Notes: generated by a model from the sequence alone, not told the origin. A stretch of DNA of 64,000 nucleotides from Betaproteobacteria bacterium (GCA_016861105.1 BOKS01000001.1:62001-126000), one strand, 5' to 3'. Shown: positions 50,207 through 59,125, counted from the first letter of the stretch. Program-made: numbers and translations.

Positions 50207-50782
50207 TCAGCCGGCTGCCTCGTAGGCCGCGCGCAGCCACGCGAGCAGCGCTTCGTCGACCTCGTCCGCCGAGCCCACGCGCACCTTGTAGTTGCACATC
50301 TGCCCGGGCGGCACCGCCTGCAGGCGGTCGCCGCCGGCGAGGTCCTTCGCGTTGAGGCCGACCTCGACGCTCGTCCTCGTCGCCGGCCCGATCATCGCGA
50401 ACTGGCGCTTGCGGCGGTAGCTGACGTACGTCTTCTTCGGCGCCTCCTCGAAGGGGCCGAACGTCCGCAGGGCCGCGAGCAGCCGGTCGTGGATGGGGCG
50501 CAGCGCGGCCTTCGGTCCGGCGTAGAGGTCGTCGAGCGCCTGCGCGGCGGAGGGTGCCGGCGCTCCCGCGCCGTCGCCGCCGGAGGACTTGCGGACCATG
50601 TGCACCAGCGTGTTCGCGTCCCCGTGACCCATGCCGAGCGTGGTCTTCAGCATCGCCACCAGTTCGCCGTGCTTCGCGAGCCCGCTCGCGCGCACGATCG
50701 CCGCCAGCTCGGCGAGCGTCCGGCCGGTGCGCTTCTCGATGTTCGCGAGCTGCGTCGCGAGCGCCTTGTCGGGATCCGCCAT
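50207..50782 (-). CDS. DUF4287/DUF5655 protein
   Basis: The 191-residue protein has a DUF4287 N-terminus (LATQLANIEKRTGRTLAELA, HGELVAMLKTTLGMGHGDAN) and a DUF5655-like C-terminus (LLAALRTFGPFEEAPKKTYV, SYRRKRQFAMIGPATRTSVE, MCNYKVRVGS). Both families are uncharacterised and often occur fused. The gene has a normal length for the fusion. Confidence 0.8.
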   Translation of the reverse strand: MADPDKALATQLANIEKRTGRTLAELAAIVRASGLAKHGELVAMLKTTLGMGHGDANTLVHMVRKSSGGDGAGAPAPSAAQALDDLYAGPKAALRPIHDRLLAALRTFGPFEEAPKKTYVSYRRKRQFAMIGPATRTSVEVGLNAKDLAGGDRLQAVPPGQMCNYKVRVGSADEVDEALLAWLRAAYEAAG

Positions 50783-50812
50783 CGCGTTCTCCTCCGCGTC
50801 GTGTGCCAGCCG

Positions 50813-51220
50813 TCACGACGCCGCGCGCGCGCTGCCGTCCGGCGTCTCGTTGGTGAGGTCGTACGCGCTGGCGCGCTTCGTCTCGACCGGCCGCACCTCG
50901 TAGGCGAGGCCGCACGCCAGGCACGGGTTCTGCGCGGCCAGCGCGGCGGCCTCGTCGAGGCTGCGCGCGACGAAGAACCAGTAGCCGCCGACGATCTCCT
51001 TGGTCTCGGCGAACGGGCCGTCGGTGACCCCGTCGCGCGACACCGTGCGGCCTGCGCGCGCGAGGCGCTGCCCCGGCTTGATCCTGCCCTCCGCCAGGAG
51101 CCGCTCGTACCAGCCGTAGAAGCGGTCGATGGCGTCCTGGATCTCCGCGGGGGAGCGCTCCGCGTCCCACTGTCCGCGGGAGAGCACGAGATAGTCGTGC
51201 AGCGGTGCCTGTTCGTCCAT
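50813..51220 (-). CDS. YCII-family protein
   Basis: The 135-residue protein has the YCII dimeric alpha-beta barrel pattern: HDYLVLSRGQWDA, GWYERLLAEGRIKPGQRLAR, TVSRDGVTDGPFAETKEIVG, GYWFFVARSLDEAAALAAQN, with the Asp/His region typical of these small enzymes. Function unknown. ATG 51220 is the natural start. Confidence 0.82.
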   Translation of the reverse strand: MDEQAPLHDYLVLSRGQWDAERSPAEIQDAIDRFYGWYERLLAEGRIKPGQRLARAGRTVSRDGVTDGPFAETKEIVGGYWFFVARSLDEAAALAAQNPCLACGLAYEVRPVETKRASAYDLTNETPDGSARAAS

Positions 51221-51249
51221 GGCGCGAGCGCGTCGTGTCTCGGCGTCGC

Positions 51250-51918
51250 TCACGCGACCGGTCGCAGCCGCACGACCGGCCGCGTCGGCCGGCGGCGCGC
51301 GACCTCCTCGAACCCGGCGGCGTCGAACATCGACTTCGCGCCGAACCACATCGCGTCGGCCGACGCACCGGGCGCGCGGTCCACCGGATAGCCTTCGAGC
51401 ACCTGCGCGCCGGACTTCCGCGCGTAGGCGATCGCGCCGCGCAGCAGCGCCCGCGCGACGCCCTGCCCGCGGTACGCCGACGGCACGACGAAGCAGACGA
51501 CCGACCACACCGGCGCGTCGTCGACCGGCTTCATGACCGGCGAGCGCGCGAGCCTGCGGAAGTCCTCGCGCGGCCCGAGCGCCACCCAGCCGACGGGCGT
51601 CGCGCCGCGGTAGGCGATCAGCCCCGGCGGTCGCGGGCCACGCGCGAGCGTGCGCAGCGCCGCCCGGTTCGCCTGCGCCTGCGAGGCGCCGGCCGGCACC
51701 GGCGCGGCGGGGCCGCTGCGCCGGTAGTACATGCACCAGCACCAGCGCGCCACCGAGCAGCCGCGTGCGCGGAACAGCGTCTCGAGGTCGTCCCAGCGGG
51801 CGGACGTGAGCGGCCGCACCGCGAGCCTGGGTACCTGCGTGCGGAGCTTCGCCCCCTCGCCGGTGCGCTCGGCCGCGGCGGCCGCCGGCCGTGCCGGAGC
51901 GTTGCGTGCAGCGTTCAT
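51250..51918 (-). CDS. GNAT-family N-acetyltransferase
   Basis: The 222-residue GNAT protein has motif A in VCFVVPSAYRGQGVARALLR and a following AMWFGAKSMFDAAGFEEVAR. The N-terminus is Ala-rich (MNAARNAPARPAAAAAERTG) and may be disordered. It has a cysteine-rich segment (GCSVARWCWCMYYRRSG), as in a known subset of these acetyltransferases. Acceptor unknown. Confidence 0.85.
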   Translation of the reverse strand: MNAARNAPARPAAAAAERTGEGAKLRTQVPRLAVRPLTSARWDDLETLFRARGCSVARWCWCMYYRRSGPAAPVPAGASQAQANRAALRTLARGPRPPGLIAYRGATPVGWVALGPREDFRRLARSPVMKPVDDAPVWSVVCFVVPSAYRGQGVARALLRGAIAYARKSGAQVLEGYPVDRAPGASADAMWFGAKSMFDAAGFEEVARRRPTRPVVRLRPVA

Positions 51919-52007
51919 GCGATCGGCGCGCGCGCGGCGGGAAGGCGGGGTCGGTTCGCGGGGCACGGTCGTCCCGGGTGCGCGCGCGCCGGCGGGCGCG
52001 TCGCGCT

Positions 52008-52394
52008 TCAGCGGCCCGCGGGCGGCTCCCACAGCTCGACCTTGTGCCCCTCGGGATCGACGACCCACGCGAACGTCCCGTACTCGGACGCTTCGATCCG
52101 GTCGACGACGTCGCAGCCCTCGTCCTTCAGCGCCGCCACCAGCGCGCGCACGTCCGCGACCCGGTAGTTGACCATGAAGGGCGCGCTTCCCGGAGCGAAG
52201 GCGTCGCCGGCCGCAGGGCCGATCGACCAGATCGTCGTGCCGCCCGCCGGCTTCCCGTCCGCGTCCGTCCACGCGAAGGCCGCGCCGCCCCAGTCCTGCA
52301 CGTCGATCCCGAGGTGCCGGGCGTACCAGTCGCGCAGCGCCGCGGGATCGCGCGCCGTGAAGAAGATGCCGCCGATGCCCGTGACGCGCTTCAT
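52008..52394 (-). CDS. VOC-family protein (glyoxalase-like)
   Basis: The 128-residue protein is a single VOC domain: GGIFFTARDPAALRDWYARH, FMVNYRVADVRALVAALKDE, WVVDPEGHKVELWEPP. The His/Glu at the strand ends suggest a metal site. Function unknown. Confidence 0.82.
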   Translation of the reverse strand: MKRVTGIGGIFFTARDPAALRDWYARHLGIDVQDWGGAAFAWTDADGKPAGGTTIWSIGPAAGDAFAPGSAPFMVNYRVADVRALVAALKDEGCDVVDRIEASEYGTFAWVVDPEGHKVELWEPPAGR

Positions 52395-52470
52395 GGCGTG
52401 GTTTCCGCCCGCTGGCCGAGTGTCGTGCTGCAGGACGTCGTTGCGCGGATGGAACCGCCGCCGGACGCGG

Positions 52471-52776
52471 TCAGCCCGGCTGCGGGCCGTCGTAGCCCTC
52501 GACGATCACCAGGTCCGCCGTCGACACGGGCTCGCGCAGCGCCAGCGCCGCCTGGTACTCGGGCGACCGCCAGCAGTCGACCGCGGCCTGATAGGAGGGA
52601 AACTCGATCACGGCGTTGCGCTCGCGGCTCGTGCCTTCCATCGTCTCGTAGCGGCCGCCGCGCACCAGGAAGCGCGCCCCGTGCTTGCGGAACGGCTCGG
52701 CGTTCGCGGCGATGTAGCGCTTGTACTGCTCCATGTCGCGGATGTCGACGCGGACGATCCAGTAGCCCTTCGCCAT
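52471..52776 (-). CDS. DUF1330 protein
   Basis: The 101-residue protein has the DUF1330 pattern: KGYWIVRVDIRDMEQYKRYI, FLVRGGRYETMEGTSRERNA, VIEFPSYQAAVDCWRSPEYQ. These dimeric alpha-beta barrel proteins are uncharacterised. Confidence 0.85.
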   Translation of the reverse strand: MAKGYWIVRVDIRDMEQYKRYIAANAEPFRKHGARFLVRGGRYETMEGTSRERNAVIEFPSYQAAVDCWRSPEYQAALALREPVSTADLVIVEGYDGPQPG

Positions 52777-53110
52777 GGACGACGCTCCTCCCCCAACGCA
52801 CCGCGCGCTCGCGCATCGCGGCTCGCGGGACCTCGCGGCCGCAGGCGCTTCCTGCCGAGCCCCGAGCCGGAACCGGCGAGCGCGTAGCGTACACCGCGGC
52901 GCCGCCGCGCGGAACCGCTGCGCAGCGCCGCCGCGGGCGCCCGCGTCCCGCGGCGAGGCGCCTGCCGAACGCCAAGCGACGGGCGGAGGCCGGCACTCAT
53001 TCCACCGGCACGCGCACCGCCGCGCCGCCCGAGGCAGGAGGCGGCGGCCCTTGCGGCCGGGATCGCGACGATCGCGACGCCGACGACGGGCAGCGCCCGC
53101 GCGGCGCGAC
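52777..53110. other. Intergenic region, no gene recognised
   Basis: 334 bp between the DUF1330 and DUF488 genes hold only short arginine-rich frames without a domain. No repeat, terminator or RNA was recognised. Confidence 0.5.
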
Positions 53111-53503
53111 TCAGCCCGCCGCCAGGCTCGCGCCGTGCGCCGCGAGCAGCTCGCGCAGCACGGAGCGGTGGCACCGCGATTCGTCCTCGCAGTAGCAGCC
53201 GACGGAGAAGCTGCTGCGCCGCGAGAGCGCCGCGAGGAGGGCGATGGCGTGCGCCGCCGCCGGCGTCGCCATCTCCGCGCGGTAGCGGCGCGCGAACGCG
53301 GCCCACGCCGCGGGCGTGCGCGCCTCCCGGCCGAGCTTCATGGTCTCGAGGCTCGGCGCCAGCGTGGGGAACCACACGTCGTACCAGTCGCGGCGCGCGA
53401 ATTCCGCCCTCGGCACGCCGCGCGGCGGGCGCCGCACCGTGCCGATCCGCACGCCTTCGCCCGGCGCGCGCGGGGTACCCAGTCGGACGATCCGGATGGC
53501 CAT
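53111..53503 (-). CDS. DUF488-family protein
   Basis: The 130-residue protein has the DUF488 (YeaO-like) pattern: IRIVRLGTPRAPGEGVRIGT, RDWYDVWFPTLAPSLETMKL, and the end SFSVGCYCEDESRCHRSVLR with the Cys-x-C and His/Arg residues conserved in the family. It is uncharacterised; the conserved Cys-rich tail suggests a nucleic-acid or phosphate site. Confidence 0.82.
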   Translation of the reverse strand: MAIRIVRLGTPRAPGEGVRIGTVRRPPRGVPRAEFARRDWYDVWFPTLAPSLETMKLGREARTPAAWAAFARRYRAEMATPAAAHAIALLAALSRRSSFSVGCYCEDESRCHRSVLRELLAAHGASLAAG

Positions 53504-53553
53504 GGCGGCGGACTCCGCAGTTGCAAGGCGCAAGGGTGCGGGCGCGCGGTTCC

Positions 53554-53790
53554 TCAGGGCAAGGGGCCGACGCGCGAGACCAGCGAACGCGTGCCGCGCG
53601 CGGCTGCGACCAGCGCATCGACGCCCGGCGCTCCCGTCGCGAGCGCTGCGACGAGCCGCCACGGCCCCGCACCGGCGGTCGACGCGAGGGCGGCCGCGAC
53701 GGCGACCCCGACGAGCAACGCGCCCAGCAGCGCGTCGGCGATCCGCTGGCCGCGCCGCATCGCTGCGGGGTGTCGACCGTGGCGGCTCAT
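53554..53790 (-). CDS. Small membrane protein, DUF2892-like
   Basis: The 78-residue frame has two hydrophobic stretches (about 19-40 and 44-62) within GQRIADALLGALLVGVAVAA, loosely matching DUF2892 membrane proteins. It lies 13 bp after the next minus-strand gene and is likely to be translated, but the family call is weak and a chance ORF cannot be excluded. Confidence 0.4.
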   Translation of the reverse strand: MSRHGRHPAAMRRGQRIADALLGALLVGVAVAAALASTAGAGPWRLVAALATGAPGVDALVAAARGTRSLVSRVGPLP

Positions 53791-53803
53791 CGCATCGTGC
53801 CGG

Positions 53804-54151
53804 CTACGCGCTCGCGCCGATCCACCGGACGAGGACGAACGCGAGCCCTGCGGCGTAGAGCGTGCCGAAGATCGCCTTGTTGCGGGCGGCGAGCCAGCGC
53901 GGCAGGTAGATGTCGAAGTTGGGCGCGCGGTCGCTGGTGTGCTTCGCCGCCAGCGGCGTGAGCGGGCAGGTCATGCCGTTGGCGAGCAGCACCGCGACCT
54001 CCGCCAGCACCACGACCGCGAGCACCGCGGCCACGTCGTAGCGATCGTGCCAGGCGGCCACCGGCATCGCGAGGATGCACGTCGCGAAGAACGCCCAGAT
54101 CACGGTGTGGGCGAGCTTGATCGCGCGCAGCCGCGATGCGCCGGCCGCCAT
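53804..54151 (-). CDS. Small membrane protein of unknown function
   Basis: The 115-residue protein has three to four hydrophobic segments and a conserved-looking middle (LAEVAVLLANGMTCPLTPLA, NFDIYLPRWLAARNKAIFGT). I recognise no named family. Start ATG 54151 is the first base of an inverted repeat (54151-54225); GTG 54166 inside that repeat is in frame. The repeat directly abuts the coding start. Confidence 0.6.
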   Translation of the reverse strand: MAAGASRLRAIKLAHTVIWAFFATCILAMPVAAWHDRYDVAAVLAVVVLAEVAVLLANGMTCPLTPLAAKHTSDRAPNFDIYLPRWLAARNKAIFGTLYAAGLAFVLVRWIGASA

Positions 54152-54225
54152 TAGGGCCTTGTTCACGCTATGGACCTGCGGGCGCGACCCTTCGCGCATG
54201 CGGCCATGGCGTGAACAGGCCCTAG
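54151..54225. repeat. 75-bp inverted-repeat element
   Basis: Two arms of about 22 bp (TTAGGGCCTTGTTCACGCTA... at 54151-54173 and its near-complement at 54204-54225) pair with one bulge and one mismatch around a 30-nt spacer. The right arm holds the TAG stop of the upstream GNAT gene and the left arm abuts the ATG of the next gene. It looks like a small palindromic (REP/MITE-like) insertion; its copy number in the genome cannot be judged from one copy. Confidence 0.65.
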
Positions 54226-54779
54226 CGCCCGGCCGCGGGCGCGCCGTCGCCGGACGGGGCGGGGACGGGAATGTGGAACACGTCGCGCTCGACGCCGTCG
54301 GGAAACACGCGCCGGTCGACCCTCGTCGCGCCCAGCCGCAGCGCGAGGCCGCGCGCCGCCGCATTGGCGTCGGGCATGTACGTCTCGACCGACGTCCATC
54401 CGTAGGCCGCGCCGGCGTGCGCGAGGACGGCGCGCGAGGCCTCGAGCGCGAGGCCCTGCCCGCGGGCCCCGGGCAGCAGCCACCAGGTGAGCTCGCACGG
54501 CCACCCGCGCGCCTGCCAGAATCCGGCGGTCCCCACGAGGTCGTCCTCGCGCAGCCTGCGGACGGCCCACACGCCGAAGCCGCGCAGCTGCCAGGTGCCG
54601 ACGTCCGCCGCCAGCCGCATCCACGCCGCGCGCGGCGTGAGCGGCCCGCCGTAGCTCCGCGAGGCCTCCGCATCGGTGTAGAAGCGCTCGTAGAGCGCCT
54701 CGCACCGGCGCGACGGCGGCTCCAGCACGAGACGCTGCGTGTGCAGCGCGGGGATGCGCACGCGCGCGCCCTCAGCCAT
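54222..54779 (-). CDS. GNAT-family N-acetyltransferase (RimJ-like)
   Basis: The 185-residue GNAT protein has the RimJ/RimL-like N-terminus (LHTQRLVLEPPSRRCEALYE), the acetyl-CoA loop LPGARGQGLALEASRAVLAH and a DANAAARGLALRLGATRVD tail. Its stop codon lies inside the inverted repeat. It overlaps the DUF3592 gene by 8 bp. Acceptor unknown. Confidence 0.83.
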   Translation of the reverse strand: MAEGARVRIPALHTQRLVLEPPSRRCEALYERFYTDAEASRSYGGPLTPRAAWMRLAADVGTWQLRGFGVWAVRRLREDDLVGTAGFWQARGWPCELTWWLLPGARGQGLALEASRAVLAHAGAAYGWTSVETYMPDANAAARGLALRLGATRVDRRVFPDGVERDVFHIPVPAPSGDGAPAAGR

Positions 54780-55188
54780 GCGAGAGCACGAACAGCCCGG
54801 CCACGAGGAACGGCAGGCTCGCGAGCGACGCGAGCAGCGGGAACGCCCAGGTCGCCGCGAACGTCGCGAGCCGCGCCCGCGCCGGATGCTGCGGATCGTA
54901 GGCGACGGGCACCGCGGTGCCGAGGGGCGCGGGCGCCAGCCGGCCGGTCGCTGCCCGGAATGTCGCCACTTCGCCGGACGCCGTCCTGAACTCGATCACC
55001 GGGAAGTGGAAGCGCCGCGGCGCGCCCTTCGCGCGCTCCACCATCGCCTCGTGGTGGCCCACGATGCGCCCGACGGCCCGCCCGCCGCGGGCGAGCTCGC
55101 GCAGCGCGCGCCGCGCGAGCACCAGCCCGACCGCCTGGCCGGCGCCGCCGGCGGCGACCAGCGCCCAGCCCAGTGCGGGGTCGGCCAT
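54772..55188 (-). CDS. DUF3592 membrane protein
   Basis: The 138-residue protein has two transmembrane helices flanking a small beta-barrel-like middle: AVGRIVGHHEAMVERAKGAP, PVIEFRTASGEVATFRA, VAYDPQHPARARL, then the second helix (about 113-135). This is the DUF3592 pattern, of unknown function. Confidence 0.78.
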   Translation of the reverse strand: MADPALGWALVAAGGAGQAVGLVLARRALRELARGGRAVGRIVGHHEAMVERAKGAPRRFHFPVIEFRTASGEVATFRAATGRLAPAPLGTAVPVAYDPQHPARARLATFAATWAFPLLASLASLPFLVAGLFVLSHG

Positions 55189-55271
55189 GGGCGCGCATCG
55201 TACGCGATCGCGGCAGCCGCAGGCAGCCGCAGGGCGACGGACGGCGGCGCGCGGCGCTCCGCCGGCGGCGG

Positions 55272-55952
55272 TCACGCGCGGAGCTCCTCGCGCAGCAGCG
55301 CGTAGTGCAGCCGGTAGGTGGCGTCGACCACGTCGGTCGCGCCGCGCGCGTGCAGCGCGCGTGCCCCGACGCCTGCCTCCGCGACGCGCTCCAGCGCATC
55401 CTCGTCGTGACCGGTCACGAGGATGGCGCAGCCGAGTTCGGCATCCGCGCCGCGGATCCGCTGCTCGCGCGTCATCGCCGGTGCGGCCGCCGGCTCGAAG
55501 AGGTGCGCGCTTCCCAGCCCGGCGCGCGCGGCGAGCGCCGGCAGCGCTGTCCGCACGAGCCAGTCCCGCAGACCCTCCGCGCCAGCCGCGGGCGGCGCGA
55601 AGCGGATCAGCCGGCCCGTGCCGCCGAGGCCGTGCCCGGCGCTGCCGGCGACCGTGCAGAACGCCCTGCGCATGCCGCGGTAGGAGGCCATGACCGTCGA
55701 CGTCCACGGCGTCGGATGGTTCAGCCGCTCGAGATAGGCGGGCGAGGACAGCGTCGCCAGCGACGCCACCTCGTACACGACCAAGTAGCGCGGCGCGCCG
55801 CGCAGCGCCGTCCAGCGCGTGCCGCGCAGGAAGCCGGGGATCGAAAGCCGCTCCGGCAGGTGCTCGCGCGTGTGCCAGTCGTCGTGCCCGGCGATCGCCT
55901 CGGGCGCGACGTCGAACGACAGCAGCAGCGCGGCGGGTCCGAGAAGTGCCAT
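55272..55952 (-). CDS. Conserved protein of unknown function, DUF4286/EthD-like
   Basis: The 226-residue protein has an EthD-like or DUF4286-like beginning (FDVAPEAIAGHDDWHTREHL, PERLSIPGFLRGTRWTAL, YLVVYEVASLATLSSPAYLE), suggesting an alpha-beta barrel. The C-terminal half is Ala-rich and not recognised. ATG 55952 is chosen; an ATG at 55970 adds six residues. Function not assigned. Confidence 0.55.
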   Translation of the reverse strand: MALLGPAALLLSFDVAPEAIAGHDDWHTREHLPERLSIPGFLRGTRWTALRGAPRYLVVYEVASLATLSSPAYLERLNHPTPWTSTVMASYRGMRRAFCTVAGSAGHGLGGTGRLIRFAPPAAGAEGLRDWLVRTALPALAARAGLGSAHLFEPAAAPAMTREQRIRGADAELGCAILVTGHDEDALERVAEAGVGARALHARGATDVVDATYRLHYALLREELRA

Positions 55953-55979
55953 GCGGCGATTGTGCCGCACGGCGTACGC

Positions 55980-57023
55980 TCACGCCGGACCTGCCGCGGG
56001 GCGAGCGAAGTCGGGAATGCGGAACCGACGCCGGTAGGCGCCGGGCGCCATGCCCGTCGTGCGCCGGAACAGGCGGCGGAAGAACGCCGGATCCTCGTAG
56101 CCGACGCGCCAGCTGATCTCGTCGACCGACGCCTCGGTCCGCTCGAGCCGCCGCTTCGCGTCCTCGATGCGCAGCCGCTGGACGTAGGCGATCGGCGTCA
56201 GCCCCGTGGCGGCGGCGAAGCGCCGCTTGAACGTGCGCCCCGCGAGCGTCGAGCGGGCGATCATCGCCTCGACGGGACGGGCCTGCGCGAAGTGGCGCGC
56301 GAGCCACTGCTGCGCGCTCGCGATCTCGCCGTCGCCGTGGTCGGTGCGCCCCTCGAACACCATGTAGGGCGCGAGCCCGTCCTGGTGCCACTGCAGCGCG
56401 AACATGCGCGCCACGTCCTGCGCGGTCGTGGCGCCGGCGTAGCGGGCGATCAGGTAGAGCACGAGGTCGTGCCAGGTGGACGACGCGCCCGAGCACACGA
56501 GCTCCTCGCGCCTCCCGGCGATGACCAGCACGCGCTCCGGATGGATCCGCACGCCCGGGTGCACGGCCGCGAAGTCCCGCGCGTAGCCGTAGTGCACGGT
56601 CGCGTCCTTCCCCTCGTACAGGCCGGTCTCGGCCAGCAGGAAGATGCCGGAACACGCCGAGCAGAGGACGGCGCCGCGCTCGTGCATGGCGCGCAGCCAG
56701 GCGACGAGGCGCGGATAGCGGCCCGTCGTCCAACCCTTCGCGCGCAGCAGCACGGACGGGACGATCACGATGTCGGTGGACGCGATCGCGTCGATCGCGC
56801 GCTCGACGTCGACGGCCACGCCGCTCGCCAGTCCCATCCGTCCCGTGGACGCGCCGGCGATCTCCACGTGGAACGGCGGTGCCGCGCCAGGCGTCGGGCC
56901 CATCAGCGCGAACGCGTTCATCACGTCGTAGATGCCGTAGAGCGTCGAGACGACCGCATCGGGCAGCGCGACGAGGCTCACGTGCGCGGGACGCGATCCC
57001 CGAGCGATGGTCGGCACGGTCAT
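55980..57023 (-). CDS. GlxA-family transcriptional regulator (DJ-1/PfpI + AraC HTH)
   Basis: The 347-residue protein has an N-terminal DJ-1/PfpI-like domain with a nucleophile-elbow-like cysteine (VLCSACSGIFLLAETGLYEG, about residues 120-140) and a C-terminal AraC DNA-binding domain (STLAGRTFKRRFAAATGLTP, RVGYEDPAFFRRLFRRTTGM). GlxA-type regulators respond to small metabolites. It is divergent from the methyltransferase at 57189, which it may control (inference from position). Confidence 0.88.
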   Translation of the reverse strand: MTVPTIARGSRPAHVSLVALPDAVVSTLYGIYDVMNAFALMGPTPGAAPPFHVEIAGASTGRMGLASGVAVDVERAIDAIASTDIVIVPSVLLRAKGWTTGRYPRLVAWLRAMHERGAVLCSACSGIFLLAETGLYEGKDATVHYGYARDFAAVHPGVRIHPERVLVIAGRREELVCSGASSTWHDLVLYLIARYAGATTAQDVARMFALQWHQDGLAPYMVFEGRTDHGDGEIASAQQWLARHFAQARPVEAMIARSTLAGRTFKRRFAAATGLTPIAYVQRLRIEDAKRRLERTEASVDEISWRVGYEDPAFFRRLFRRTTGMAPGAYRRRFRIPDFARPAAGPA

Positions 57024-57188
57024 GCCGCGAGGTCTCCTCGAACGGACGCCGCGCGATGCGTGCTCCGGAGCGTGGCACGAAAGAACCGGTCGCGGGCGCG
57101 TCCGGCTCTCCCCGCGCTGCGGCGTCGCCGCGATTATGCGGCCCGTGTCCCCATCGCGCGACCAGCGCCTCAACAGGAGAACCGCACC

Positions 57189-58256
57189 ATGGATGCCCCC
57201 GTCGTGGACCAAGCGAAGCTCGACGCCGTCCTCGCCCGTGCCGTCGGCGACCTGTCCGCCGGGTACGGCGGCGTGATGATCAGCCTCGGCAGCAAGCTCG
57301 GGCTGTACAAGGCGATGGCCGGGGCCGGCCCGGTCAGCGCGAGGGAGGTCGCCGGGCGCTCGGGCTGCGCCGAGCGCTACGTGCGCGAGTGGCTCAACGC
57401 GCAGGCCGCCGGCGGCTACGTCGTCTACCACGCGTCCAGCGACACCTACGAGCTCACGCCCGAGCAGGCGATGGTGATGGCCGACGACGAGAGTCCCGTC
57501 TACATCCCGCACGCGTGGCAGGTGCCGGCGTCGATGTGGTTCGACGAGGCGAAGGCGCTCGAGGCGTTCCGCACGGGCAAGGGCATCCCGTGGGGCGACC
57601 ACGACGGCCGCCTGTTCTGCGGCGTCGCCGCGTTCTACCGCAACGCCTACCGCGGGAGCCTCGTGTCGCAGTGGCTGCCGGCGCTGGACGGCGTCGTCGA
57701 GCGGCTGCGCGAGGGCATCGACGTGGCCGACGTCGGCTGCGGCCACGGCCACTCGACGATCCTGCTCGCGCAGGCGTTCCCGCGCTCGCGCTTCCGCGGC
57801 TTCGACGTGCACGCCGCCTCGATCGCGGAGGCGCGGCGCAACGCCGAGGCGCTGGGCCTGGGTTCGCGGGTCCGCTTCGACGTGGCGCGCGCCGCCGACT
57901 ATCCCGGCCGCGGCTACGGGCTCGTGTGCTTCTTCGACTGCCTGCACGACCTCGGCGACCCGATCGCCGCCGCGCGGCACGCCGCCGAGGTGCTGGCGAG
58001 CGGCGGCACGGTGATGCTCGTCGAGCCGTTCGCCAACGACCGCGTCGAGGACAACCTCTCGCCGGTGGCGCGCCTGTACTACGCCGCGTCCACGACGCTG
58101 TGCTGCGCGCACGCCATCTCCGAGGGCGGGCACCTCGTGCTCGGCGCGCAGGCGGGCGAGCGGCGGCTCGCGGAGGTCTTCCGCAAGGCGGGCTTCACGC
58201 ACTTCAGGCGCGCGGCCGAGACGCCGTTCAACCTCGTGCTCGAGGCCCGGCGCTGA
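57189..58256 (+). CDS. SAM-dependent methyltransferase with winged-helix N-terminus
   Basis: The 355-residue protein has a winged-helix-like N-terminal segment (SREVAGRSGCAERYVREWLN) as in Rv2258c-type methyltransferases, and a SAM domain: VADVGCGHGHSTILLAQAFP, FRGFDVHAASIAEARRNAEA and FFDCLHDLGDPIAAAR. A CAACAGGAG ribosome site precedes ATG 57189. The gene is divergent from the GlxA-type regulator. Substrate unknown. Confidence 0.85.
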   Translation: MDAPVVDQAKLDAVLARAVGDLSAGYGGVMISLGSKLGLYKAMAGAGPVSAREVAGRSGCAERYVREWLNAQAAGGYVVYHASSDTYELTPEQAMVMADDESPVYIPHAWQVPASMWFDEAKALEAFRTGKGIPWGDHDGRLFCGVAAFYRNAYRGSLVSQWLPALDGVVERLREGIDVADVGCGHGHSTILLAQAFPRSRFRGFDVHAASIAEARRNAEALGLGSRVRFDVARAADYPGRGYGLVCFFDCLHDLGDPIAAARHAAEVLASGGTVMLVEPFANDRVEDNLSPVARLYYAASTTLCCAHAISEGGHLVLGAQAGERRLAEVFRKAGFTHFRRAAETPFNLVLEARR

Positions 58257-58531
58257 CGGCACGCTGCACGCGGCGTGGGCGAACCCCGTTGCGCCGCGTG
58301 CCGGCGGGTGCGGTCGCCCGGGCGCGCGCGGGGCGCGGGACGGTGCCCCGGGTCGCCGGCCTCCGCGGGCGGCGCGCGGCGGTGCGTCCCGACGGCGCGG
58401 AGGCAACGCGCATGTGCTTGATTCGATGGGGCGATCGTCCGGCGCCCGGCGCTTGTCACGCCCTGGGCGCGTAGGCACCATAGACGGACTGCGGAGCGAA
58501 CCCGGCCGCGCCCTCGAGTCACCCGCCGCGG

Positions 58532-59125
58532 ATGCCCGAGCGACAACCTGACGTGGACGTCGACGACGCTGCGGACGCCGCCACCGTCGCCGGGCTGATC
58601 ACGGCGGCCGAAGGCGGCGACCGGGTCGCTGCATCGGCGCTGTTCGACAGCCTCTACCGGGAGTTGCACCGGGTCGCGAAGCGCCAGCTGCGCAGCGGCG
58701 GGTCGAGTCCGCCGCTGTCCCCGACGACGCTGCTGCACGAGTGCTACCTCAACATGACGAGGAGCAGCGCGTCGTTTCCGGATCGCGCGCGCTTCGTCGC
58801 CTACGCGGCCCGCGCGATGCGGGGCCTCGTCGTCGACGCGCTGCGCGAGCGACGCGCGATCAAGCGCGGCGGCGCTTTCTTCCTGACCTCGCTCGACACG
58901 GACATCGGGGACTCGGTACCCGAGACGGAGGCGATTCGCCTCGGCGATGCGCTCGATCAGCTCGCCGCCGTGGACGCCGCCCTCGCGGAGCTCGTCGAGC
59001 TCAAGTTCTACTGCGGCTTCTCGTTCGTCGAGATCGCGGGGATGCGCGGCGTGTCCGAGCGCACCGTGCAGCGCGACTGGCGGAAGGCCCGCCTTCTGCT
59101 CCATCGCGAGCTCGCTCCGGACTGA
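58532..59125 (+). CDS. ECF sigma factor (Sig-70_X6 type)
   Basis: The 197-residue protein belongs to the group of ECF-like sigma factors paired with kinases: SLYRELHRVAKRQLRS, SPTTLLHECYLNM, YAARAMRGLVVDALRERRAI and the region 4 helix LKFYCGFSFVEIAGMRGVSE with TVQRDWRKARLLL. It is directly upstream of the Ser/Thr kinase at 59166 (40 bp gap, same strand). Its target promoters are unknown. Confidence 0.88.
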   Translation: MPERQPDVDVDDAADAATVAGLITAAEGGDRVAASALFDSLYRELHRVAKRQLRSGGSSPPLSPTTLLHECYLNMTRSSASFPDRARFVAYAARAMRGLVVDALRERRAIKRGGAFFLTSLDTDIGDSVPETEAIRLGDALDQLAAVDAALAELVELKFYCGFSFVEIAGMRGVSERTVQRDWRKARLLLHRELAPD

